Positions 41,971 to 50,757 of a stretch of 64,000 bases of DNA are shown piece by piece. The notes beneath the pieces are model-generated. The model made no database searches and was not told where the DNA came from. It saw only the letters and a program-made list of their open reading frames with translations. Position 1 is the first letter of the stretch, and each line of letters opens with the position of its first letter. A program made the position numbers and the translations under genes. The DNA is from Pseudonocardia broussonetiae (lineage in GTDB: Bacteria > Actinomycetota > Actinomycetes > Mycobacteriales > Pseudonocardiaceae), in the NCBI RefSeq assembly GCF_013155125.1, contig NZ_CP053564.1, positions 3,603,501 to 3,667,500 on the forward strand, in the 5' to 3' direction.

Positions 41971-42888
41971 TCAGCCCGCCGCGGCGCGCTCGCGGCCCCG
42001 CGCCCGCAGGGCGTCCAGGGCGGCCTGCTGCAGCGGCGAGAAGTACTTCGTCGGCCGGTGGTAGAGCCCGATGCCCTCGACGAGGTGCGCGTCGCGGATC
42101 GGCACGCCGCGCAGCCGCCCGGGCGGGTCGTTCGCGATGATGTAGGAGGGCAGCAGGCACGCCCACCCGTTCTCGACGGCCGCCTGCTTGATCGCCTCGG
42201 CGTGCCCGAGCCGGATGATGACGTCGAGCTCGGGGGCGCCGATCCGCTGCAGCTGCGCGCGCAGCATCCGGTCGAAGGCGACGTCCTGCGGGGCGGCGAC
42301 GAGCGGCATCGCGGCGATCTCGGCGAGGCTCACGCTCTCGCCCACGGCCGGCCCGTTCGGCCCGACGCCGAGCACGATCGGCTCCTCCCACAGCCGGGTC
42401 GAGGTCAGCGTCTCCGGGGTGGGGGTGTCCAGCAGCGTCGTCACGGCGAAGTCGGCGCTGCCGACCTCGGCCGCCCGGATGGCCACCGCGGGCTCGCCGA
42501 CGTGCACCGTGATCCGGGCGCCCGCGCGGTCGGCCCGCAGCGCCGTCAGCACGGGCGGGAGCAGGTAGGTGCCGACGGCCATGCTCGCGTGCACGACGAG
42601 CGAGCCCGCCTGGCCCGCCGCCAGCTGGTCGACGTCGCGCTGCACCTGCGCGCAGCCGGCGAGCACCTCCTTGGCCCAGACGTACACGCGCTCGCCCGCC
42701 TCGGTGAGCGCGAGGGTGTTGCCGCTGCGCGCGAACAGCACCGCGCCCAGCGACTTCTCCAGCGCGCGCAGCTGCGCCGACACCGCGGGCTGCACGACGA
42801 GCAGCCGCTCGGCCGCCCGCGTCACCCCGCCCTCGTCGACCACCAGGCAGAAGATCTCGAGGCGACGCAACGGCGCGCGCAGGTCCAT
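41971..42888 (-). CDS. LysR family regulator
   Basis: A 305-aa LysR regulator. The N-terminal HTH (LRRLEIFCLVVDEGGVTRAAERLLVVQPAVSAQL) is followed by a periplasmic-binding-type effector domain (GSLVVHASMAVGTYLLPPVL). The ATG at 42888 is chosen as the family start; 12 further upstream codons would overlap the operator region. It is divergent from the bicupin gene and likely drives both twin promoters. Confidence 0.93.
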   Translation of the reverse strand: MDLRAPLRRLEIFCLVVDEGGVTRAAERLLVVQPAVSAQLRALEKSLGAVLFARSGNTLALTEAGERVYVWAKEVLAGCAQVQRDVDQLAAGQAGSLVVHASMAVGTYLLPPVLTALRADRAGARITVHVGEPAVAIRAAEVGSADFAVTTLLDTPTPETLTSTRLWEEPIVLGVGPNGPAVGESVSLAEIAAMPLVAAPQDVAFDRMLRAQLQRIGAPELDVIIRLGHAEAIKQAAVENGWACLLPSYIIANDPPGRLRGVPIRDAHLVEGIGLYHRPTKYFSPLQQAALDALRARGRERAAAG

Positions 42889-42923
42889 AGCGCGGAGGTT
42901 ATCAGTCCATCCGGAACTCGGCA

Positions 42924-42953
42924 TTGGCGTTATGGGTCGGCCCTGCCTAGCGT
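42924..42953 (+). promoter_or_regulatory. Twin promoter 2 (LysR-linked), for bicupin gene
   Basis: ATTGGCGTTATGGG (42923-42936), 11 bases, then TAGCGT (42948-42953). ATTGGCGTTAT has the AT-N-AT character of a LysR box. The word AACTCGGCAT just left of it is the reverse complement of ATGCCGAGT(C), found left of twin promoter 1. Confidence 0.6.
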
Positions 42954-43013
42954 CGGACGGACACGACGGGGCGGACGTCCGTCCACCCGTCCGGGGAGTT
43001 CGGAGGAGGAGCG

Positions 43014-44153
43014 ATGACCACGATCGACGTCGATGTCGAGGCGCAGCTCGGCGGCACGAGCGCGGAAGGGGTCCGCCTGGTCGACGCCAGCGGCGCGGTC
43101 CGCAACGGGGTGGTGCCCTGGGCCCCGGTCAAGATCGAGGGGGAGCGGATCGACGCCGAGATCGAGCGGCTGTCGCAGGGACCGACCCCGCCGGACGGCC
43201 GCCGGGTCGCGCTGCTGGTGCACCCCGAGGCCACCGGCCCGGGGCTGGGGCTGGCCCCGGGCGTGCAGGTCGCGGTGGAGGTGCTCCTGCCGGGCGAGGC
43301 GACGGCGCCGGTGCGCCAGAACGCGAGCCTGGTACAGATCGGCCTCCGCGGGGAGGGCGTCGTCGACGTCGCCGGGGTCGCGCACGTGCAGCGCCGCTGG
43401 GACGTCGCCACGGTGCCGGCGATGCGGCCCTACGTGTTCCGCAACGAGTCGTCGCAGCCGTGGGTGCGGCTGAGCTACTCGAACTCGCCGCTGCTCGCCG
43501 CGCTCGGCGTGCACTACGTGGAGCGCCTGGCGTCGGTCGTGCCGCCGGAGCGGGAGGTCGTCGACGGCGGGGACTACGTGCGGGAGAAGTCGCCGGACGT
43601 CCCGATCGGCACGGAGGGGGCGCGGCTGCGCGGCTACGAGCACCTCGTCGACATCGAGGTGGTCGACAACCCGCCGCTGCTGTGGCCGTGGAGCGAGGTC
43701 GAGCAGCACCTGTCGTCACGGCCCGGCGACGGCAAGCGGCCGATCATGGCCTACTACAACCCGGCCACCGGACGGCGCTCCGGCGCCACGCAGAGCTTCT
43801 TCGTCACCGCGATGACCGTGCCGCCGGGCAGCCCGCGCAAGGAGGCGGGGCCCGGCCACCGGCACACGTCCGTGGCGATCAACTACCACTTCCGCGGCCG
43901 CGGCTCGAGCGTCGTCGACGGCCGGGAGATCAGCTGGAAGGCCGGCGACCTGCTGCTGTCCGCACCGGGCTGGTCCGAGCACGCCCACTTCTGGGGCGAC
44001 GAGGGCTTCGGCGCCTTCACCGTGCAGGACCACCCGCTGCAGATCGCGATGGAGTCGCTGGTGTGGCAGGAGGAGCTCGACGGGCCCGTGCTCGCCCTGG
44101 GCTCCGAGGCCGGCCAGACCGGCTACCTGGGCCCGCGCCAGTCCGGAACCTGA
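43014..44153 (+). CDS. Bicupin dioxygenase, gentisate 1,2-dioxygenase-like
   Basis: A 379-aa double cupin resembling gentisate and 1-hydroxy-2-naphthoate dioxygenases, which open a hydroxylated aromatic acid ring with Fe(II). The C-terminal cupin has the metal motif GHRHTSVAINYHF (His282, His284) and the distal His in SEHAHF. In the N-terminal cupin the expected HxH is replaced (TAPVRQNAS), whereas in classical gentisate dioxygenase the N-terminal cupin carries the iron. The active centre may therefore have moved to the C-terminal barrel. It follows twin promoter 2 and has GGAGGAGCG before its ATG. Confidence 0.8.
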   Translation: MTTIDVDVEAQLGGTSAEGVRLVDASGAVRNGVVPWAPVKIEGERIDAEIERLSQGPTPPDGRRVALLVHPEATGPGLGLAPGVQVAVEVLLPGEATAPVRQNASLVQIGLRGEGVVDVAGVAHVQRRWDVATVPAMRPYVFRNESSQPWVRLSYSNSPLLAALGVHYVERLASVVPPEREVVDGGDYVREKSPDVPIGTEGARLRGYEHLVDIEVVDNPPLLWPWSEVEQHLSSRPGDGKRPIMAYYNPATGRRSGATQSFFVTAMTVPPGSPRKEAGPGHRHTSVAINYHFRGRGSSVVDGREISWKAGDLLLSAPGWSEHAHFWGDEGFGAFTVQDHPLQIAMESLVWQEELDGPVLALGSEAGQTGYLGPRQSGT

Positions 44154-44194
44154 CGCCCACCCCTCCTCCATGACGTGCGGTGGGGGTGGGGGAG

Positions 44195-45217
44195 TCAGGG
44201 CGTCAGCAGGACCTTCGTGGCGCGGCGCTCGTCCATCGCCCGGTAGGCCTCGGCGGCGTCGTCGAGGGGGAGGGTGAGGTCGAAGACGTCGCCGGGGTGG
44301 ATCTCGCCGGCGAGGATCAGCTCGACCAGCTCGGGCAGGAACCGCCGCACGGGGGCGGGGCCGCCGTGCAGGTGCACGCCGGAGAAGAACAGCTCCATGC
44401 CGTCGAGGGAGACGTCGTGGGTCACGCCGACGTAGCCGACGTGCCCACCGGGCCGGGTCGAGCGGATCGCCTGCATCATCGACTCCTGCGTGCCGACGGC
44501 CTCGACGACGCTGTGCGCTCCGAGCCCGCCCGTCAGCTCCTTGATGGCCGCGACGCCCTCGGCCCCGCGCTCGGTGACCACGTCGGTGGCGCCGAAGCGG
44601 CGGGCCAGGGCCTGGCGGTCGGCGTGGCGGCTCATCGCGATGACCCGCTCCGCGCCCAGGCGGCGGGCGGCGAGCACGGCGAGCAGCCCGACGGCGCCGT
44701 CGCCGACCACGGCGACGGTCCTGCCGGGGCCCGCCTCGGCGGCGACGGCGGCGAACCAGCCGGTGCCCAGGACGTCGGACGCGGCGAGCAGGTGCGGCAC
44801 CTGCTCGGGCGTCGGGGCGGTGGGGGTGGCGACGAGCGTGCCGTCGGCCAGCGGGATGCGGGCGTACTCGGCCTGGGTGCCGATCGAGCCCATCGGCACG
44901 GCGTGCACGCAGCGGCTCTGGTAGCCGGCGCGGCAGATCTCGCAGGTGTCGTCGGAGGCGAAGAACGACCCGACGACGAAGTCGCCGACGGCGACGTTCC
45001 GCACGTCGGCGCCGATCTCCTCGACGACGCCGACGTACTCGTGGCCCATCGGCGTCGGCCCCGCCAGCTCCTCGACGCCGCGGTAGGGCCACAGGTCCGA
45101 CCCGCAGACGCAGGCGGCGGTGACGCGGATGACCGCGTCGGTGGGCTCGACGACGGTCGGGCGCTCGCGCTGCTCGACCCGGACGTCGCCGGGGGCGTGC
45201 ATGACGACTCCACGCAT
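44195..45217 (-). CDS. Zinc-dependent alcohol dehydrogenase
   Basis: A 340-aa medium-chain dehydrogenase. Catalytic zinc ligands are in CVCGSD (Cys38) and GHEY (His59, Glu60); the NAD(P) motif is VVGDGAVG. The structural zinc lobe has only three of four Cys (SDDTCEICRAGYQSRC, first Cys replaced by Asp), a variation common in this actinobacterial subgroup. The ATG at 45217 follows GAAGGAGACC. It is the downstream partner of the Bcr-type exporter, 35 bases apart. The substrate is unknown. Confidence 0.92.
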   Translation of the reverse strand: MRGVVMHAPGDVRVEQRERPTVVEPTDAVIRVTAACVCGSDLWPYRGVEELAGPTPMGHEYVGVVEEIGADVRNVAVGDFVVGSFFASDDTCEICRAGYQSRCVHAVPMGSIGTQAEYARIPLADGTLVATPTAPTPEQVPHLLAASDVLGTGWFAAVAAEAGPGRTVAVVGDGAVGLLAVLAARRLGAERVIAMSRHADRQALARRFGATDVVTERGAEGVAAIKELTGGLGAHSVVEAVGTQESMMQAIRSTRPGGHVGYVGVTHDVSLDGMELFFSGVHLHGGPAPVRRFLPELVELILAGEIHPGDVFDLTLPLDDAAEAYRAMDERRATKVLLTP

Positions 45218-45252
45218 GGTGGTGGTCTCCTTCTCGGTCAGTGGTGATGTGC

Positions 45253-46458
45253 TCAGGCGACGAGCTGGGGCTCGGCGCGCCCGGGGACGGGACGGTGGAT
45301 GCGGGCCGCCGCGACGGCGGCCAGGACGGTGGAGACGACGGTGACCAGGCCCAGCGGCAGCACCGCGGCCGCGCCGGCGATCCCGACCAGCGGGGCCGAC
45401 ACCGCGCCGAAGGCGAACCGGGCGGTGCCGAGCAGGGAGGACGCCGTGCCCGCCGTGCGCGGGTGGTCGGCGAGGGCGAGCGTGGTCGTCGGAGGGGTGG
45501 TGGCGGCGACCCCGCCGACCATCACCAGCAGCGAGACCACCACCGCGGCCAGCGGCAGCGCGACGAGCCCGGCCGCGAGCAGCCCGAGCGCGCCGGCGCC
45601 GCACAGCACCAGGCCGACGGTGAGCGTGCCCGTCGCGCTCCACCGCTCGGTCGCGCGGCCGGCGAGGTGGCCGCAGAGCATGAACCCGGCGGAGTTGAGG
45701 CCGAACGCGAGCGCGTACTGCTGCGGCGTGAGGCCGTAGACGCCCTGCAGCACGTAGGTCGCGCCGCTGAGGTAGGCGAACAGGGCGGCGTGGACGAACC
45801 CCTGCACGAGGACGGCGCCGGTGAACACGCGGTCGGCCAGCAGCGCGCGGACGTCGCGGCCGGTCTGCGCGGACCCGCCGGTGGTGCGCAGGTGCGGCGG
45901 CAGGGTCTCGCGGTGCACCAGCGCGACGGCCAGCAGGACCAGCCCCCCGAGCGCGGCGAGGAACACGAACAGGCCGCGCCAGTCGGTGAACCGGGCGAGC
46001 TGCCCACCCAGCACCGGCCCGACGACGGCCGCGAGCCCGCCGAGCACCGTCAGGCGTGCGTAGTAGCGGATCAGCGCGCCGCCGGAGTAGAGGTCGCGGC
46101 CCGCGGCCTGGGCGATGACGATGCCCACCCCGCCCGCGACGCCCTGCACCAGCCGCGCCGCGACGAGCGCCTCGACCGTCGGGCTCGCGGCGCACAGCAG
46201 CGACGTCACCACGTAGGCGACGACGCCGACGCGCAGCGGCACCGACCGCCCGTACCGGTCCGACAGCGGGCCCGCGACGAGCTGGCCCAGCGCGAGGCCG
46301 AGCAGGCACGCGGTGATCGTCAGCTGGGCCGTGGAGGTGGCGGCGCCGAGCTCGGCGGTCAGCGCGGGGAGCACCGGCAGGTAGAGGTCCATCGAGACCG
46401 GGCCGAACACGGTGAGCAGGAGCAGCAGCGCCGGCAGGAGGCGGGAGGAGCGGTTCAC
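45253..46458 (-). CDS. Bcr/CflA-type MFS drug exporter
   Basis: A 401-aa 12-TM exporter. The start FGPVSMDLYLPVLPALTAELG and the motif A loop GPLSDRYGRSVPLR mark the Bcr/CflA subgroup, which exports drugs and small metabolites by proton antiport. It has a GTG start. It is divergent from an XRE regulator (101-base gap), likely its controller, and is followed by the alcohol dehydrogenase in the same direction. Confidence 0.92.
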   Translation of the reverse strand: MNRSSRLLPALLLLLTVFGPVSMDLYLPVLPALTAELGAATSTAQLTITACLLGLALGQLVAGPLSDRYGRSVPLRVGVVAYVVTSLLCAASPTVEALVAARLVQGVAGGVGIVIAQAAGRDLYSGGALIRYYARLTVLGGLAAVVGPVLGGQLARFTDWRGLFVFLAALGGLVLLAVALVHRETLPPHLRTTGGSAQTGRDVRALLADRVFTGAVLVQGFVHAALFAYLSGATYVLQGVYGLTPQQYALAFGLNSAGFMLCGHLAGRATERWSATGTLTVGLVLCGAGALGLLAAGLVALPLAAVVVSLLVMVGGVAATTPPTTTLALADHPRTAGTASSLLGTARFAFGAVSAPLVGIAGAAAVLPLGLVTVVSTVLAAVAAARIHRPVPGRAEPQLVA

Positions 46459-46547
46459 GCGACCCAGTCAAGGCCCCGGGCGGGCGGGGTGGGAGTCCCT
46501 GCCGAAGGGTGTACCCGCAGAGCGCCCCAGCTCAGCGGCACCGCGCC

Positions 46548-46562
46548 TAGGCTCGGGACATG
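46548..46562 (+). promoter_or_regulatory. Leaderless promoter of the XRE regulator
   Basis: TAGGCT (46548-46553) ends six bases before the ATG at 46560, so the start point should be the A of the start codon; no Shine-Dalgarno is present. Confidence 0.5.
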
Positions 46563-47438
46563 CGCAACCGGGACGAGGTCCGCGAGTTCCTGATGTCGCG
46601 CCGGGCCAAGGTGTCCCCGGCCGACGTCGGGATCCCCGCCGGGGGCAACCGGCGCGTGCGCGGGCTGCGGCGCGCGGAGGTCGCGGTGCTGGCGGGGGTC
46701 AGCGTCGAGTACTACGCGAAGCTCGAGCGCGGCGCGATCGCCGGCGCGTCGGCGTCGGTGCTCGACGCGGTCTCGCGGGCCCTGCGCCTGGACGACACCG
46801 AGCGCGCGCACCTGCTCGACCTCGCCCGCGCCGCCGACGGCATCCCCACCTCGGGCCGCGCCCGCCGCCGCGCGAGCCGCCCGGGCGCGGCGCGGCCGAG
46901 CCTGGCCTGGGCGCTGGACGCGATCACCGACGGCGTCGCGTTCGTCCGCAACCCGCAGCAGGACCTGCTCGCCACCAACGCGCTGGGCCGGCGCTTCTAC
47001 TCACCGGTGATCGGCGACGGCGGCCGCACGCCCAACCTCGCGCGCTTCCAGTTCCTCGACCCCGCCTCCCGCGCGTTCTACCCGGACTGGGAGGCGTTCG
47101 CGGAGATGTGCGTCGCGATCATGCGGGCCGAGGCCGGGCGCGACCCGCACGACCGCGGCCTGCAGGACCTCGTCGGCGAGCTGTCGATGCAGAGCCCGGT
47201 GTTCCGCACGCTGTGGGGCGCCCACGACGTGCGCACCCACGGCACGGGGACCAAGCGCTTCGCCCACCCCGAGGTGGGGGAGCTCGTGCTCGCCTACGAG
47301 GAGCTGGCGATCACCGCGGAGCCCGGGCTGGTCCTTCTGGTCTACACCGCCGAACCCGGCTCGGCCTCCGCCGAGCGCCTCAGGCTGCTGGCCTCGCTGG
47401 CAGCCGAGCACAGCCCGGCAGCGCTGCACCACCCCTGA
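46560..47438 (+). CDS. XRE-family regulator with MmyB-like ligand domain
   Basis: A 292-aa regulator. The HTH lies at about 30-90 (GLRRAEVAVLAGVSVEYYAKLERG), followed by an MmyB-type ligand domain (ALDAITDGVAFVRNPQQDLLATNALGR, then WEAFAEMCVAIMRAEAGRDP). The family is common in actinobacteria and generally sits divergent to oxidoreductases or exporters it controls, as here. Confidence 0.92.
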   Translation: MRNRDEVREFLMSRRAKVSPADVGIPAGGNRRVRGLRRAEVAVLAGVSVEYYAKLERGAIAGASASVLDAVSRALRLDDTERAHLLDLARAADGIPTSGRARRRASRPGAARPSLAWALDAITDGVAFVRNPQQDLLATNALGRRFYSPVIGDGGRTPNLARFQFLDPASRAFYPDWEAFAEMCVAIMRAEAGRDPHDRGLQDLVGELSMQSPVFRTLWGAHDVRTHGTGTKRFAHPEVGELVLAYEELAITAEPGLVLLVYTAEPGSASAERLRLLASLAAEHSPAALHHP

Positions 47439-47446
47439 CGCACCCC

Positions 47447-48955
47447 CTAGCGCTGCTCCTCTTCCTCCTCGTACTCCTCGTCGTCCTCCGACTCCTCTTC
47501 CTCTTCGTAGCCCTCGTCGTCCTCGGAGTCCTCCTCTTCGGACTCCTCCTCTTCGGACTCCTCGTCTTCGGACTCCTCGTCCTCGGACTCGTCGGCGTCC
47601 TCCTCGTCGGACTCCTCGTCCTCCTCGGACTCGTCCGACTCCTCGCCCTCTTCCTCGCCCTCCACCTCGGCCTCGTCGCTGACGAACTCCTCCACCTGCC
47701 AGGCCACGACGATCGCGTCGAGCACCTCGGTCTCGTCCTCGTCCTCCCCGTCCCCGGCCTCCACGACCTCGCGCAGCTGGCCGAGCAGGCTCGCCAGGAC
47801 GTCGGCCGGGACGTGCTCGGCGAACAGGACGATGGTCTCGCCGATGAGGTCCTCGGCGTCGTCGCCGTCGAACAGCGCCTGCGCCTTGCGCAGCAGCTTC
47901 TCCGGCGACATCGAGGAGCTCAGCGAGTCGAGCACCGGCTGCAGCAGCAGGGCCGCCTGGGCGAGCTCCGCGTCGTCGACCTCCCCGTCGGCCGCCGCCA
48001 CCGCCACGAACAGCAGCGCGATGCGGCGCTCGAAGGCGACCTCGCCCATCGCGTCGACGAGCTCGCCGTAGGCGTCCTCGTCCATCTCGGCCAGGAACGT
48101 GCCGACCTCGGTGAGCACCGACTCCTCGTCGCCCCAGCCGGCCTCCTCGTCGACGACCTCGACCTGGCGGATGATCCAGGAGTCGCCGTCGTTCTGCCGG
48201 GGGTCCATGAGGTAGCCGTAGGGCATGTAGCAGTAGCCCTGGTCGCCCCACTCCGCTCCCCAGGAGTTGCGGACGATGAAGACCTCGTCGGCGTCGGAGT
48301 AGCCGACGCACAGCATCGCGTGGCCGCCGTGGCGCTCCAGCTGAGACTCCTGCTGCGTCGGCATCGGCACCAGCCCGGGCCGGCGCTGCTTGTAGAACGA
48401 GTCGTAGAGGGAGATGCCGAAGATGATCGGGTAGCCCTCGGCCAGCGCGCCGCGCCACTCGTCGAGGTCGGTGGGCACCAGCTGGACGTCCTCGACGAGG
48501 AACGACTCGGCCTCGGTGTAGGCGTCCGCGTGGGGCTCGTCGTTCACGGTGTCGAGCTCGAAGGGCCACGAGTCCTCGGCGCAGGCCCCGTGCTGGCGCA
48601 GGCCCTCGATGACGTCGACGAGCACCGCGCCCTCGTCGGCGATCTCGCCGCCCGACTGCGTCCGCGCGTTGTAGTAGATGAACATGCGGCTGACGTCGTA
48701 GGCGTCGTCGCCCAGGTGCCGCTTCATCAGGTACTCGTACGCGCCCGCGGTGGCGTTGGCCGTGCAGGTGTTGGTCTGGCCCTGGTCCTCGACCGTGGTC
48801 ATCCACTCGCGCAGGTCGACCTTGGGCGGGAGCCCCCCGCTCGGGCGCCCGGCGCTGAAGCGCTTGGCGTCCGCAGGCGGCTCCTGGTACTGGTACCCGC
48901 TCAGGACCCGCAGGGTCCCCTCCGCGCTCTCCAGCACGAACTGCGCGATCGACAT
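47447..48955 (-). CDS. Papain-like C1 peptidase with TerB-like region and polyacidic tail
   Basis: A 502-aa protein. Residues about 40-270 form a C1A cysteine protease: oxyanion Gln and nucleophile in DQGQTNTCTANA (Gln60, Cys64), His212 in HGGHAML, Asn230 in RNSWGAEWGDQG. No signal peptide or prodomain is seen, so it looks cytosolic. Residues about 280-400 are helical with a TerB-like pattern (LLFVAVAAADGEVDDAELAQ). Residues about 400-502 are almost entirely Asp, Glu and Ser. The ATG at 48955 fits the start of similarity. It converges on the XRE gene with an 8-base gap. Confidence 0.85.
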   Translation of the reverse strand: MSIAQFVLESAEGTLRVLSGYQYQEPPADAKRFSAGRPSGGLPPKVDLREWMTTVEDQGQTNTCTANATAGAYEYLMKRHLGDDAYDVSRMFIYYNARTQSGGEIADEGAVLVDVIEGLRQHGACAEDSWPFELDTVNDEPHADAYTEAESFLVEDVQLVPTDLDEWRGALAEGYPIIFGISLYDSFYKQRRPGLVPMPTQQESQLERHGGHAMLCVGYSDADEVFIVRNSWGAEWGDQGYCYMPYGYLMDPRQNDGDSWIIRQVEVVDEEAGWGDEESVLTEVGTFLAEMDEDAYGELVDAMGEVAFERRIALLFVAVAAADGEVDDAELAQAALLLQPVLDSLSSSMSPEKLLRKAQALFDGDDAEDLIGETIVLFAEHVPADVLASLLGQLREVVEAGDGEDEDETEVLDAIVVAWQVEEFVSDEAEVEGEEEGEESDESEEDEESDEEDADESEDEESEDEESEEEESEEEDSEDDEGYEEEEESEDDEEYEEEEEQR

Positions 48956-49185
48956 CGGTGGGGCCTGCTCTCGTCCGGGCCGGGCGGTGGTGCCGCGGCC
49001 AGCCACAGGAAGAGACGCCGCGACGGGACGACGGTTGGCGACCGAACGGAGCAACGTCCCGGCCGTCCACTGCGGCGGCGAATCTCTTCGGAAGAATGTG
49101 GGCGCGGGTGTCGAGAACGGTCCGGCTGCCCCGTCCCCGGGGTGGATGCGGCCGACGGGGTCGCACCGCAGAGAGGGAGACCACC

Positions 49186-49590
49186 ATGAGGTACCTGCTC
49201 CTCAAGCACTACCGCGGCGCGCCCGAGGCCGTCAACGACGTGCCGATGGACCGGTGGACGCCGGCCGAGGTCGAGGACCACGTGCGGTACATGGACGAGT
49301 TCGCCGCGCGCCTGGAGACCACGGGGGAGTTCGTCGACAGCCAGGCGCTCTCGCCCGAGGGCGCGTGGGTCCGGCACGACGGGGAGGGGCGCCCGCCGGT
49401 CACCGACGGGCCGTTCGCGGAGACGAAGGACCTGATCGCGGGCTGGATGATCATCGACGTCGAGAGCCACGACCGGGCGCTGGAGCTCGCGGGGGAGCTG
49501 TCGGCGGCGCCCGGGGCCGGCGGGAAGCCGATCCACGAGTGGCTGGAGCTGCGCCCGTTCCTCACCGCACCGCCGACGGTCACCGAGTGA
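49186..49590 (+). CDS. DGPF/YCII-domain protein
   Basis: A 134-aa YCII-related protein with the diagnostic DGPF motif (TDGPFAETKDLIAGW, near residue 67). In actinobacteria DGPF proteins are encoded directly before an ECF42-type sigma factor, as here. They are thought to help sense or carry out the response, but their chemistry is not established. The stop overlaps the GTG of the sigma gene (GTGA). Confidence 0.9.
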   Translation: MRYLLLKHYRGAPEAVNDVPMDRWTPAEVEDHVRYMDEFAARLETTGEFVDSQALSPEGAWVRHDGEGRPPVTDGPFAETKDLIAGWMIIDVESHDRALELAGELSAAPGAGGKPIHEWLELRPFLTAPPTVTE

Positions 49591-50753
49591 CCGGGCCCGG
49601 CCGGGTCGTCGACGGGCGGCTGCTGCGGGAGGTGGCGCCCGGCGTCATCGGGATCCTCGTGCGCCGCGGCGCCGACTTCGCGACGGCCGAGGACGCCGTG
49701 CAGGAGGCGCTCGTCCAGGCCGCGCTGACCTGGCCGGAGCGCCCGCCCGAGGACCCGAAGGGCTGGCTGGTCACGGTCGCGTGGCGCAAGCTCCTCGACG
49801 CCCGCCGGTCCGAGGCCGCGCGGCGCGACCGGGAGGACCGGGTGGCGGTCGAGCCGCCGCCCGGCCCGGCCGCGGCGGTGGACGACACGCTCGCGCTGTT
49901 CTTCCTGTGCGCGCACCCGTCGCTGCCCCCGGCGTCGGCGGTGGCGCTCACGCTGCGCGCCGTCGGCGGCCTCACGACCCGGCAGATCGCGCAGGCCTAC
50001 CTCGTGCCGGAGGCGACGATGGCCCAGCGCATCAGCCGGGCCAAGCGGACGGTGCGCGACGTGCGGTTCGACGCGCCGGGCGACCTCGCGACCGTGCTCC
50101 GGGTGCTCTACCTGGTGTTCAACGAGGGCTACACCGGCGACGTCGACCTCGCGGAGGAGGCGCTCCGGCTGGTCCGGCAGGTGGCCGGGCGCACCGACGA
50201 CGAGGAGACCGCGGGCCTGCTCGCGCTGGTGCTGCTGCACCACGCGCGGCGGCCGGCGCGCACGCGGGCGGACGGCAGCCTGGTCCCGCTGGCCGAGCAG
50301 GACCGCTCGCTGTGGGACACCGCGCTGATCACCGAGGGCGTCGCCGTCCTGCAGGCGGCGCTGGCCCGCGACCGGCTCGGCGAGTTCCAGGCGCAGGCCG
50401 CGATCGCCGCCCTGCACGCCGACGCCCCGCGCGCCGAGGAGACCGACTGGCCGCAGATCGTCGGCTGGTACGACGAGCTGCTGCGGATCACCGGCAGCCC
50501 GGTCGTGCGGCTCAACCGGGCCGTCGCCGTGGGGGAGGCCGACGGGCCGGCGGCCGGGCTCGCGGCGCTGGCCGACGTCGACCCCGGCCTGCCCCGCCGC
50601 ACCGCGGCCGCGGCGTACCTGCACGAGCGGGCGGGGGACCGGGCGGAGGCGGCGCGGCTCTACGCCGAGGCGGCGCGCCGCGCCCCGAACCTCGCCGAGC
50701 GCCACCACCTCGCGAAGCAGGCGGCGCGGATCGGGCAGGCGCTGCGCGGCTGA
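49587..50753 (+). CDS. ECF sigma factor, ECF42/SigJ-like with long C-terminal extension
   Basis: A 388-aa ECF sigma factor. Sigma-2 (DFATAEDAVQEALVQAALTWPE) and sigma-4 (LRAVGGLTTRQIAQAYLVPEATMAQRISRAKRTV) are followed by a roughly 200-residue helical extension (VLRVLYLVFNEGYTGDVDLAEEALRLVRQ) that characterises ECF42. No anti-sigma gene is present; activity in this group is thought to depend on the extension. It is translationally coupled to the DGPF protein by a GTGA overlap. Confidence 0.93.
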   Translation: MTGPGRVVDGRLLREVAPGVIGILVRRGADFATAEDAVQEALVQAALTWPERPPEDPKGWLVTVAWRKLLDARRSEAARRDREDRVAVEPPPGPAAAVDDTLALFFLCAHPSLPPASAVALTLRAVGGLTTRQIAQAYLVPEATMAQRISRAKRTVRDVRFDAPGDLATVLRVLYLVFNEGYTGDVDLAEEALRLVRQVAGRTDDEETAGLLALVLLHHARRPARTRADGSLVPLAEQDRSLWDTALITEGVAVLQAALARDRLGEFQAQAAIAALHADAPRAEETDWPQIVGWYDELLRITGSPVVRLNRAVAVGEADGPAAGLAALADVDPGLPRRTAAAAYLHERAGDRAEAARLYAEAARRAPNLAERHHLAKQAARIGQALRG

Positions 50754-50757
50754 GGCG

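Noticed and set aside
44154..44194. CCCACCCC / GGGGTGGG pairing between the bicupin and alcohol dehydrogenase genes
   Set aside because: A terminator is plausible but the pairing is slippery C/G runs with several alternatives, so it was not listed as a feature.
47447..47760. Hydrophobic Leu/Val-rich frame on the plus strand opposite the acidic tail
   Set aside because: It is the antisense reading of GAG/GAC-rich codons (CTC/GTC), not a membrane protein gene.
49078..49105. TCTTCGGAAGA dyad between the protease and DGPF genes
   Set aside because: Too short and GC-neutral to distinguish from chance, and no promoter is obviously linked to it.
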